Part shown: positions 1 to 5,022 of the stretch, piece by piece | How positions within the stretch are numbered: position 1 is the stretch's first letter | Layout: every line of letters starts with the position of its first letter | Origin: an uncultured Clostridia bacterium | GTDB lineage: Bacteria > Bacillota > Clostridia > Oscillospirales > Acutalibacteraceae | Direction of reading: 5' to 3' | NCBI GenBank assembly: GCA_937875885.1 | Contig: CALEIO010000164.1 | Span: 1-5,040, forward strand | Length of the DNA: 5,040 bases | The notes under the pieces: model-generated | Database searches by the model: none | The model's input: the letters and a program-made list of their open reading frames with translations, nothing else | What the model was told of the DNA's origin: nothing | Made by a program: the position numbers and the translations under genes

Positions 1-1
1 G

Positions 2-244
2 GTTATTGCACAGCTTCTCAGCTATGCCGAAGAGAGAGACACCTGGCACATTGCTCCCGACAACCGCGAGGGTGTGCGTGTATCCTTTGATGCAGACAAC
101 GGCGACGGCTGGTTCCTGCTTCGTCTTTCCGTTCACGATCCCATTATGCCCCTCAACATCGAGAGCAACTCCGAGGGCGGCGTAGAGAAAATCCTCGCTC
201 ACCTCAATGACTTCTGGAAAACAACAGAAGGTCTCGACATCTGA
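2..244 (+). CDS. Phosphomannomutase/phosphoglucomutase, C-terminal end (5' end outside window)
   Basis: Only the last 80 residues are present, read in frame from position 2 to TGA at 242-244. The enzyme family interconverts hexose-1-phosphates and hexose-6-phosphates in the cytoplasm, feeding sugar nucleotide and envelope polysaccharide synthesis. The visible part is domain IV of the alpha-D-phosphohexomutase fold. It contains NREGVRVSFD, then GWFLLRLSVHDPIMPLNIES, which carries the Arg and Ser of the phosphate-binding loop, and then an SEGG turn and a closing helix ending KTTEGLDI. The HDP-MPLNIES form of this loop is, from memory, typical of a clostridial phosphomannomutase/phosphoglucomutase group rather than of GlmM. 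The catalytic serine and metal-binding domains lie upstream and cannot be checked, so the substrate remains open. A lipoprotein gene follows after 26 bases with no terminator between them, so the two are probably co-transcribed. Confidence 0.85.
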   Translation, partial: VIAQLLSYAEERDTWHIAPDNREGVRVSFDADNGDGWFLLRLSVHDPIMPLNIESNSEGGVEKILAHLNDFWKTTEGLDI

Positions 245-270
245 TATAACTTAACACAGGAGATATCCTT

Positions 271-942
271 ATGAAAAGATTAATTTCTCTTATTATGGCT
301 GTTCTTATGCTTGCAAGCCTTTGTGCATGTGCAAAGAACACCACCACAACCACACCCACTAACACAGAGCCTAACACAGAAGAGGCCACTATGTCTCCCT
401 CTTACTATGTGAACAATCTGGTTTTTGGTGAGCATTACGACACATCCTACTCAAACGAATCTCTGAAAATTGGTTTCTCTCTCCCCCCTGAGTGGTCAAT
501 CACAAACACCACAAAACTGGCAGAGATGAACGAGATGGATGAAGAAGAGATGATTGCAAACTTCCATCAGGTTATGAAAGACCACGAAACTGCAACAATG
601 CTTTATGCAGAGAGTGATGATGGTGCAAGCAGCATTGAAATTATTGCACAGAATCTTGAGGCTACAGGTCACAAGACAATCACCGCTGATGAATATATGG
701 AAATCTTCGAAGAGCCTTACAGAGAGAGCCTTGAAGAAGAAGGTGCCACAGACATCATCGTTGCTCCCTCTACTGTTTACATCTCCAACATAAAACACAC
801 AGTGCGCCTTGTAAGCTACACTATGGATGATAAAAAGGTTTATCAGGAGCAGGTGCTCTTCCCCTTCACCGACTATATGGTGCTCGTAATTATGACAGGT
901 GACACAGAAACAATTCTTAACAGAATCTATTCTCTCTACTGA
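271..942 (+). CDS. Small secreted lipoprotein of unknown function
   Basis: The product is a 223-residue predicted lipoprotein. It has a Lys-Arg start, a hydrophobic helix (about residues 4-17) and the lipobox L17-C18-A19-C20, so C20 is the likely lipidated cysteine. A Thr/Asn/Pro/Glu-rich linker follows to about residue 42, and then a folded domain. Residues 65-75 read LKIGFSLPPEW, a pattern I associate with clostridial lipoproteins that open with 'glsf-lP-gW' (PsbP-like or DUF1795-like style), but the similarity is too weak to name a family. The middle is very acidic (MNEMDEEEM, EEPYRESLEEEG) and no catalytic motif is visible. Two more Cys-free strands end the protein at SLY. The start is fixed by AGGAGA at 258-263, seven bases before the ATG. 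It probably shares a transcript with the phosphohexomutase and ends at the hairpin at 961-1004. It sits on the outer surface of the membrane, where Lgt would have modified it. Confidence 0.85.
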   Translation: MKRLISLIMAVLMLASLCACAKNTTTTTPTNTEPNTEEATMSPSYYVNNLVFGEHYDTSYSNESLKIGFSLPPEWSITNTTKLAEMNEMDEEEMIANFHQVMKDHETATMLYAESDDGASSIEIIAQNLEATGHKTITADEYMEIFEEPYRESLEEEGATDIIVAPSTVYISNIKHTVRLVSYTMDDKKVYQEQVLFPFTDYMVLVIMTGDTETILNRIYSLY

Positions 943-960
943 TAAAATCAACAACAAACA

Positions 961-1006
961 AAAAGCTCCTCAGCAGGACCTGCAAAGTCCCGTTGAGGAG
1001 TTTTAT
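961..1006. terminator. Bidirectional intrinsic terminator between convergent genes
   Basis: The arms 966-974 (CTCCTCAGC) and 992-1000 (GTTGAGGAG) pair with one G-U, then after one mismatch 976-979 (GGAC) pairs with 987-990 (GTCC) around a seven-base loop. AAAA lies on the left side (961-964) and TTTT on the right (1001-1004), so both strands have a U tract after the stem. It lies between the stop of the lipoprotein gene (942) and the stop of lgt (1008), so it can end transcripts from both sides. Confidence 0.85.
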
Positions 1007-1007
1007 T

Positions 1008-1811
1008 TTATGTAAGTTTATTGAGTTTTCGTTTTTTTACAAAGGTTATATACAGATATAGTCCAACCCAAACAAGGGTTGTAAGGCTTATCCATTGGGA
1101 GGTGGAGAATATCCAGAGTCGTCCTCTGATTTCATCTCCGCGGAAGAATTCCAAGGTGAATCTTACCACCGCATAGATTATCAGATAAACAAATATAAGT
1201 CTGCCTTTTAAGCGGTTTTTACTGCAAAGCCACAGCATCACAAAAAAGATGACTACCAGGCACATAGCCTCCACAAGTTGTACAGGAAGACGCTTTGCGC
1301 TTTCTCTCATTCCCTGTGTCAGCACTCTGCCGGCAATGCCGTGCTCCCACTTCATACCATAGCAGCAACCGGCAAAAAAGCAACCTACTCTGCCAAAAGC
1401 GTGGAATAAAGGAATTGCCACCGCAAACAAGTCGCTCATATCTGCCAAAGGATATCTTCTGCTCTTTGCAAATAGGAAGCCTGCTAGCAGACCTCCGTAA
1501 AGTCCACCGTAAAAGACCATACCGCTTACAATTGACCAAAGGTTTCCGAGAAAATCCCAGATATCTCTGTAGTAGCTGTAATCTCCGAAAATCGTGATTA
1601 TATCTTCTGCTCTTGTTATAGCGTACAGCAGATGTGCACCCACAAGAAGTCCAAAACCTGCTACCAGAGCAGTAAAGATAAAATCGTATTTATCTACCTT
1701 TCTTTTCTTGCAGATACCAAGAGCAACAAGACCTGATGCAAAAACTCCGATTATGGATATAATTCCATACATCGGCAGACTTACACCAAAGATTTCTACA
1801 TAAGGCAGCAT
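1008..1811 (-). CDS. lgt: Prolipoprotein diacylglyceryl transferase family protein (Lgt)
   Basis: The product is a 267-residue, seven-helix-type membrane protein, the usual Lgt length. Lgt transfers diacylglycerol from phosphatidylglycerol to the lipobox cysteine of prolipoproteins, on the outer face of the cytoplasmic membrane. Visible family motifs are the N-terminal P-MYGI segment (residues 13-17), FYGGLYGGLLAG (100-111), HAFGRVGCFFAGCCYG (137-152), PVQLVEA (176-182), RFTLEFFRGDE (217-227) and STSQWIS (236-242). The Arg of the Lgt signature (R141) and the late Arg (R224, matching E. coli R239) are kept. Against E. coli, the essential His of HGG is Tyr (Y101), and the Asn and Glu of the GRxGNFxNGE signature are Cys (C144, C149). 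This variant occurs in clostridial Lgt-family proteins. The start is supported by AGGAGAT inside the end of ruvX, with three bases between the ruvX stop and this ORF, so translation is probably coupled. Activity as a true Lgt is likely but not certain. Confidence 0.88.
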   Translation of the reverse strand: MLPYVEIFGVSLPMYGIISIIGVFASGLVALGICKKRKVDKYDFIFTALVAGFGLLVGAHLLYAITRAEDIITIFGDYSYYRDIWDFLGNLWSIVSGMVFYGGLYGGLLAGFLFAKSRRYPLADMSDLFAVAIPLFHAFGRVGCFFAGCCYGMKWEHGIAGRVLTQGMRESAKRLPVQLVEAMCLVVIFFVMLWLCSKNRLKGRLIFVYLIIYAVVRFTLEFFRGDEIRGRLWIFSTSQWISLTTLVWVGLYLYITFVKKRKLNKLT

Positions 1812-1814
1812 AGC

Positions 1815-2225
1815 TTATCTCCTGCTGTCCAGAAAGCTCTGGAGGATAACCGTCGCCGCTACCTGGTCAACAACAGCCTTGCGCTTTTTGCCGCGTGTGT
1901 TTGTATCGTTAAGATATCCGTGAGCTGTGATGGTAGTGCATCTTTCGTCCCACAGCTTAACCTCCAGAGAAAGCTTTTCTGAAAGCTGCTGTGCAAAATC
2001 TCTGGCATTCTTTGCACTTTCTCCCTCGGTTCCGTCCATATTCTTGGGAAGCCCCACTACAATAAGCTCCGCCTTAATCTCTGTGGCTGTCTGTGCCACA
2101 CTCTCAAGGAGTCGCTCTCTGTTGTGCTCACTGATCACCTTAACGGGAGAAGCAAGATATTCTGTTTTGTCAGATGCTGCAATGCCTGTTCTCGCCTTAC
2201 CAAGGTCAACTGCCATTATAACCAT
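1815..2225 (-). CDS. ruvX: RuvX/YqgF, pre-16S rRNA nuclease (Holliday-junction resolvase fold)
   Basis: The product is a 136-residue RNase H-fold protein of the YqgF family, which takes part in 5' maturation of 16S rRNA in the cytoplasm; the resolvase name is historical. The motifs are all present: MAVDLGKARTGIA (residues 4-16) with the first acidic metal ligand D7, IVVGLPKNMDGTEG (55-68), LWDERCTT (91-98) with E94, and RKAVVDQVAATVILQSFL (115-132) with D120. The length is normal for the family. Of two in-frame ATGs, at 2225 and 2216, the first is preferred because GAGG lies five bases before it. It lies 44 bases downstream of the transglutaminase-like lipoprotein gene and nearly abuts lgt, so the three form a likely operon. 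ruvX is usually a single-copy housekeeping gene. Confidence 0.93.
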   Translation of the reverse strand: MVIMAVDLGKARTGIAASDKTEYLASPVKVISEHNRERLLESVAQTATEIKAELIVVGLPKNMDGTEGESAKNARDFAQQLSEKLSLEVKLWDERCTTITAHGYLNDTNTRGKKRKAVVDQVAATVILQSFLDSRR

Positions 2226-2269
2226 AATAACCTCAATCTTTATCCAAAGGATAAGTAATCCTTATTTTC

Positions 2270-3601
2270 TTATTCATACTCGAGGTAAACCGTTACCACA
2301 TAAAACTCGGGACTTTCTGTAGTGGAAACGTAGTTTTCCTTAATCTGCACTCCCGTAAGCTGTTCATTTGCTCTGCTCACACAAGTGAAAATTGCATAAT
2401 CGCCGCTGTAGAAGAGATTATCCACAGCATAGTCAAAGTCAAGATAATCGGGGTCGATATAAAGGTAAACCGCCTCTTCTGCCCCGTATGCAGCAGAAAC
2501 CATTCTGCTTGCAATTCTGTCTAAATTTTCATCATCAAAACCGGTAACATCTACTGTATTCTGGGAATAGAACGCTCCGCTTGTGTTGTCGCACTCGGGA
2601 ATAAACATATTGAAATTCACCGCAACATTTGTGTCACCGCCACAGATTTCATCCTCTGAAAGTTCCCAGAAAAGAGGTGAAATTGTGTGGTCAATAAGCA
2701 GCTGTTGGGTTGTTATATTGAAATGATCGTAGTCTGTTTCACCATTATCGTTATCATCCCAGGTAACGTCAAGATAATACCAGTCACCATCAATGTTAAC
2801 ACAGTTCCACATATGAAGATCTTCGTTGCCCACACCTGAAACATAGTAGGTTTCGATTCCACTGAGGGACAGAAGCACCTGCATTGCACGGGAGTAACCC
2901 TCGCACACAGCGTTGTAATCCACAAGACCGCCAAGGCTTGTGTAAACCCTGAATTTATCTGTCTGTACATCAGAGGTATCTGCATAAGTGCAACGCTGTG
3001 CAAACTCATCGTGAAGATATAACTCTCTGTCGTACATTCTCAGGTTTTCAGGCATACCGGAGAATATGTCGTTGATATTCTTTCTCATTGCCCTTGCTTC
3101 CTGTTCAATTTCAGAAGCGCTGAGTCCTGAATTAAGCTGAAGGTATGTGAGGGTGTTTGTGGAGTAATAGGCAAAACTGCTCTCAAGCCAGAACACCTGG
3201 GGGTGATCCATTGAGTAAGCAGAAATTACCAGATGAAGCTGTGCTTCAGAGAGCACATCGCCATAAAGAGTCACGGGATAAATTGTATAGAATCCGTCTT
3301 TGGGCTCTTCAGAAATATACCCTGCATACTGGTCAATAAGCTCGTAGCACTTTTTCTCTTTTTCAGAGGTCAGGGACTCGTATCCTTTTGTAAGCTGCAC
3401 TGAATTGTATAGGGGATTTGAAAACTCCACCACCGACATATCCACCCTGTCATAGCCCTCCACCTCAAGAGGTACAGTTTCTGTCTGCACAGAGGTTGTG
3501 GGTTTCTCTGCAGGAGTAGCAGGTGTGGTTGTGCCGTCGCAAGCGGTCAATGTCATAATCAGCACAGCGCAGATTGCAAGAGCAATAAATCTAAGCTTCA
3601 T
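2270..3601 (-). CDS. Lipoprotein with transglutaminase-like (papain-fold) domain
   Basis: The product is a 443-residue predicted surface lipoprotein. From the ATG at 3601 it has Lys/Arg, a hydrophobic helix (about residues 5-17) and the lipobox L18-T19-A20-C21, so C21 is the likely lipidated residue. A Thr/Pro linker runs to about residue 45. An alpha/beta region follows (about 60-190), then a transglutaminase-core domain with the expected triad in order: Cys233 in AVCEGYS, His263 in DLHMWN, and Asp278 in WYYLDVTWDD. Proteins with this arrangement in Firmicutes are thought to be extracellular peptidases or amide-bond enzymes acting on wall peptides or proteins; the substrate cannot be told from sequence. 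The C-terminal 140 residues show no motif I recognise. A reading from the upstream TTG at 3613 would add four residues, but the ribosome binding site lies inside them, so ATG 3601 is right. It is first in the likely operon with ruvX and lgt. Confidence 0.88.
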   Translation of the reverse strand: MKLRFIALAICAVLIMTLTACDGTTTPATPAEKPTTSVQTETVPLEVEGYDRVDMSVVEFSNPLYNSVQLTKGYESLTSEKEKKCYELIDQYAGYISEEPKDGFYTIYPVTLYGDVLSEAQLHLVISAYSMDHPQVFWLESSFAYYSTNTLTYLQLNSGLSASEIEQEARAMRKNINDIFSGMPENLRMYDRELYLHDEFAQRCTYADTSDVQTDKFRVYTSLGGLVDYNAVCEGYSRAMQVLLSLSGIETYYVSGVGNEDLHMWNCVNIDGDWYYLDVTWDDNDNGETDYDHFNITTQQLLIDHTISPLFWELSEDEICGGDTNVAVNFNMFIPECDNTSGAFYSQNTVDVTGFDDENLDRIASRMVSAAYGAEEAVYLYIDPDYLDFDYAVDNLFYSGDYAIFTCVSRANEQLTGVQIKENYVSTTESPEFYVVTVYLEYE

Positions 3602-3605
3602 AATA

Positions 3606-3611
3606 TCTCCC
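3606..3611 (-). promoter_or_regulatory. Ribosome binding site fixing the start of the transglutaminase-like lipoprotein
   Basis: On the minus strand GGGAGA (3611-3606) stands four bases before ATG 3601. It overlaps the in-frame TTG at 3613-3611, which rules that codon out as the start. Confidence 0.8.
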
Positions 3612-3655
3612 AAAAGTTAAAGTTGAAACGAAGGGACAGCTTACGCTGCCCCTTC
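3612..3655 (-). terminator. Intrinsic terminator of the carboxykinase transcript
   Basis: The arms 3630-3640 (GAAGGGACAGC) and 3645-3655 (GCTGCCCCTTC) close a TTAC loop. Position 3636 against 3649 is A-C on the plus strand but U-G in the minus-strand RNA. The hairpin is therefore fully paired (11 pairs) only in the direction of the carboxykinase gene, whose stop is at 3675-3677. A T-rich stretch follows on the minus strand (GTTTCAACTTTAACTTTT, 3629-3612), with short T runs instead of one long tract. Only about 20 bases then remain before the lipoprotein ribosome binding site, and I see no clear promoter there. Confidence 0.75.
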
Positions 3656-3674
3656 TGAATAAATACAAGATAAA

Positions 3675-4313
3675 TTACTTGGAAAGTCTATCCTTAAGTG
3701 CTGTGAGCTGATCTGCAAGCTCCTTGGGAAGTCTGTCGCCAAACTTCTCGTAGAACTCTTCGATACCTGCTGTCTCGCCAAGCCACTTCTCGTTGTCAAC
3801 AGCAAGAATGCTCTTAAGAACATCGATATCCATATCGAGACCCTCAAGGTTGATGTCCTCTGCTGCGGGAACATAACCGATAGCTGTCTCTGTAGCCTCT
3901 GCCTCACCATTGCAGCGCTTAACAATCCACTCAAGAACGCGGAAGTTGTCGCCGAAGCCGGGCCAGAGGAAGTTGCCCTCGTCATCAAGACGGAACCAGT
4001 TTACGTTGAAGATCTTGGGAGCGTTCTCGCCGAGGAGTTCACCCATATCGATCCAATGCTTGAAGTAGTCGCCCATGTGGTATCCGCAGAAGGGAAGCAT
4101 AGCCATGGGATCACGACGAACAACACCTACTGCACCTGCAGCTGCTGCTGTTGTTTCAGAAGCCATGATTGAACCTACGAATACACCGTTGTTCCAGTCT
4201 TTGGACTGGTAAACGAGAGGAGTGCATTTAGCGCGACGGCCGCCGAAGATGATAGCGGAAAGGGGAACGCCTTCGGGATTATCAAATTCAGAAGAGATGC
4301 AGTGGCAGTTCTT
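3675..4313 (-). pseudogene. pckG: GTP-dependent phosphoenolpyruvate carboxykinase, C-terminal fragment (5' part lost)
   Basis: The last 212 residues of a protein normally about 600 long are present. The intact enzyme converts oxaloacetate and GTP to PEP, CO2 and GDP (or the reverse in fermenters) in the cytoplasm. Recognisable in order are ISSEFDNPEGVPLSAI, IFGGRRAKCTPLVYQS, WNNGVFVGSIMASETTAAA, VGVVRRDPMAMLPFCGYHMGDYFKHW (guanine-binding aromatic region), KIFNVNWFRLD and NFLWPGFGDNFRVLEW. These belong to the GTP-type family, not the ATP-type. Missing are the N-terminal substrate domain and the nucleotide-binding P-loop with its catalytic segment. Family similarity ends at KNC-C (about 4302-4313). 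One Pro normally found between the two Cys is His here (a single-base change, CCC-like to CAC). The frame stays open to 4490 but reads as foreign sequence antisense to an SLH domain. No start with a ribosome binding site is seen, so the fragment is not expected to be functional unless the junction is an assembly error. Confidence 0.85.
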
Positions 4314-4427
4314 ACACAGAACGGAGTTGTTTCCGGCTTTACGGATAACACCGTAAGACCTGTTGACAATGTAATGCGTGAGCAGGTAGCAAAGATGCTC
4401 TGGTACTGCATAGTGATTGCGGACTGA
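4314..4427 (+). pseudogene. SLH-domain surface protein, C-terminal fragment
   Basis: The plus-strand frame from 4314 to TGA at 4425-4427 reads 37 residues: NGVVSGFTDNTVRP (residues 3-16), then VDNVMREQVAKMLW (17-30), then a short tail ending IAD. This is the second half of an S-layer-homology repeat, whose consensus is roughly 'GivsGy-DGtFrPdn-vTREQva-mLw'. SLH repeats bind secondary wall polymers and hold exported proteins to the cell surface. Departures from consensus are Asn for Gly and Val for Phe in DGTFRP, and Met for Thr in the TRE motif, which suggests a divergent last repeat or decay. Everything before Thr-Gln-Asn is missing: to the left the DNA reads as carboxykinase on the other strand. 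A terminator follows the stop, so this really is the end of a gene. Confidence 0.75.
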
Positions 4428-4439
4428 TTGAAAACCGAT

Positions 4440-4489
4440 TACATCAATAATAACGGGGCATTTCCCGATGTCCCGTTTGATGTATTTTT
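4440..4489 (+). terminator. Long intrinsic terminator after the SLH fragment
   Basis: The inner stem pairs 4453-4461 (ACGGGGCAT) with 4468-4476 (ATGTCCCGT) with one G-U, around the loop TTCCCG. The outer stem pairs 4440-4447 (TACATCAA) with 4477-4484 (TTGATGTA). They are joined by a one-sided five-base bulge (TAATA). The sequence then runs TATTTTTA. The element starts 13 bases after the SLH stop codon, as expected for a terminator of that gene. Confidence 0.75.
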
Positions 4490-4516
4490 ACATTCGAAAT
4501 CACGAAAGGAATAACC

Positions 4517-4639
4517 ATGAACAATACGCTATATGTCATTATTCCATGCTATAATGAAGAAAAAAACAAACTCTTTATGAGGTGTAAAATGGATTTTATT
4601 TCTGAAAGTATTGAGGAAATTGGGCGCGAAAATAATTGA
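4517..4639 (+). pseudogene. Family 2 glycosyltransferase, N-terminal remnant
   Basis: The reading starts at ATG 4517, six bases after AAAGGA (4505-4510), and runs 40 residues to TGA at 4637-4639. Residues 1-15 are MNNTLYVIIPCYNEE, the first beta strand and nucleotide-binding start of GT-A fold glycosyltransferases of the dolichyl-phosphate-mannose-synthase/GtrB type, which use nucleotide sugars at the membrane. In intact members 'EEVLP'-like sequence and a helix follow. Here the reading changes to KNKLFMRCKMDFISE and loses all resemblance, and base composition turns AT-rich at the same place. Usual length is over 230 residues, and the DxD motif is absent. The gene was therefore probably cut at about 4562 by an insertion or a rearrangement. 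The chance that the 40-residue peptide is a real short gene with a coincidental start is small but not zero. Confidence 0.65.
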
Positions 4640-4672
4640 CTCTTTTATGGAACTAATTAACTTATATTTTAT

Positions 4673-4677
4673 GGAGG
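4673..4677 (+). promoter_or_regulatory. Ribosome binding site fixing the start of the 47-residue membrane protein
   Basis: GGAGG stands eight bases before ATG 4686. The earlier in-frame candidates (TTG 4611, ATG 4647, ATG 4671) have no such site in front of them, and the last of these overlaps it. Confidence 0.7.
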
Positions 4678-4685
4678 AAATATAT

Positions 4686-4829
4686 ATGATGTATTTAATA
4701 TTATTTGTAGGGTTGGTATTAGGTATGATTTATGATCTTACTAAAACAAAAGTTAATGCGACAGAGGATGCCGATGTAGTAACGGTGGAAATAAAAAACG
4801 CAAGCGATATTAATATCGTGTTGGACTAA
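4686..4829 (+). CDS. Small membrane protein of unknown function
   Basis: The product has 47 residues from ATG 4686 (or 46 from the adjacent ATG 4689). Residues 1-17 (MMYLILFVGLVLGMIYD) form one hydrophobic segment with two glycines, followed by a Lys-rich turn (LTKTKV). An acidic and polar tail follows, containing EDADVVTVEIKNASDINIVLD. One transmembrane helix with the tail on one side of the membrane is the simplest reading. The layout resembles tiny accessory proteins found on integrative elements and phages, but I do not recognise the family. An in-frame extension back to TTG 4611 exists; it lacks a ribosome binding site and is not used here. A terminator follows ten bases after the stop. 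A second gene with almost the same start region begins at 5023. Confidence 0.6.
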   Translation: MMYLILFVGLVLGMIYDLTKTKVNATEDADVVTVEIKNASDINIVLD

Positions 4830-4839
4830 TATTTAAACC

Positions 4840-4866
4840 GGAGAGCTACATTGGCTTTCCTTTTTT
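4840..4866 (+). terminator. Intrinsic terminator of the small membrane-protein gene
   Basis: GGAGAGC (4840-4846) pairs with GCTTTCC (4854-4860) with one G-U, around a loop of seven bases (TACATTG). TTTTTTC follows at 4861-4867. The hairpin begins ten bases after the stop at 4829. Confidence 0.85.
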
Positions 4867-4880
4867 CTTTCTCTATATTA

Positions 4881-4910
4881 ATTCTAGCTTAGTTTATTCT
4901 ATCCTAGATT
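4881..4910. repeat. Two adjacent degenerate 15-base repeats
   Basis: ATTCTAGCTTAGTTT (4881-4895) is directly followed by ATTCTATCCTAGATT (4896-4910); 12 of 15 positions agree. There is no third copy. In AT-rich DNA this may be chance. Confidence 0.35.
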
Positions 4911-5022
4911 AGATTCATATTTTCAGTACGCAGGTTACCGGAACAAATGCTAAATTCATATTGTAAAATTTCCCGGGAGGGATTTTTGATAAAAACATTT
5001 CATATTTAGAAAGGAGGTATAT

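Noticed and set aside
496..957. A 153-residue open frame on the minus strand opposite the small lipoprotein gene
   Set aside because: It is Cys/His/Val-rich without any motif, lies wholly opposite a well-supported gene with signal peptide and ribosome binding site, and runs into the terminator region.
2247..2263. Small inverted repeat AAGGAT/ATCCTT between the lipoprotein gene and ruvX
   Set aside because: It has only six mostly A-T pairs, and no T run follows on the minus strand, so it is not a credible terminator.
1927..2322. A 131-residue plus-strand open frame opposite ruvX
   Set aside because: It is a low-complexity Ser/Leu-rich shadow of a clear ruvX gene on the other strand.
4363..4391. 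TTGACA as a possible -35 promoter box inside the SLH fragment
   Set aside because: No acceptable -10 box follows at 16-18 bases, and the bases are explained by the SLH codons PVDN.
4175..4411. A 78-residue minus-strand open frame crossing the carboxykinase/SLH junction
   Set aside because: It is out of frame with both recognised fragments, has no ribosome binding site and shows no family resemblance.
4636..4668. TTGACT (4636) with TATATT (4663) as a promoter for the small membrane gene
   Set aside because: The spacing is 21 bases, too long for a normal promoter, and in AT-rich DNA such pairs are common by chance.
4965..4987. CCCGGG palindrome with flanking AAAT/ATTT before the last gene, considered as an operator or attachment site
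   Set aside because: The stem is short and bulged, and there is no second copy or known site to support it.
4881..5010. Possible CRISPR-like or tandem repeat array
   Set aside because: There are only two imperfect 15-base units and scattered ATTCATATT words, with no regular spacing and no spacers.
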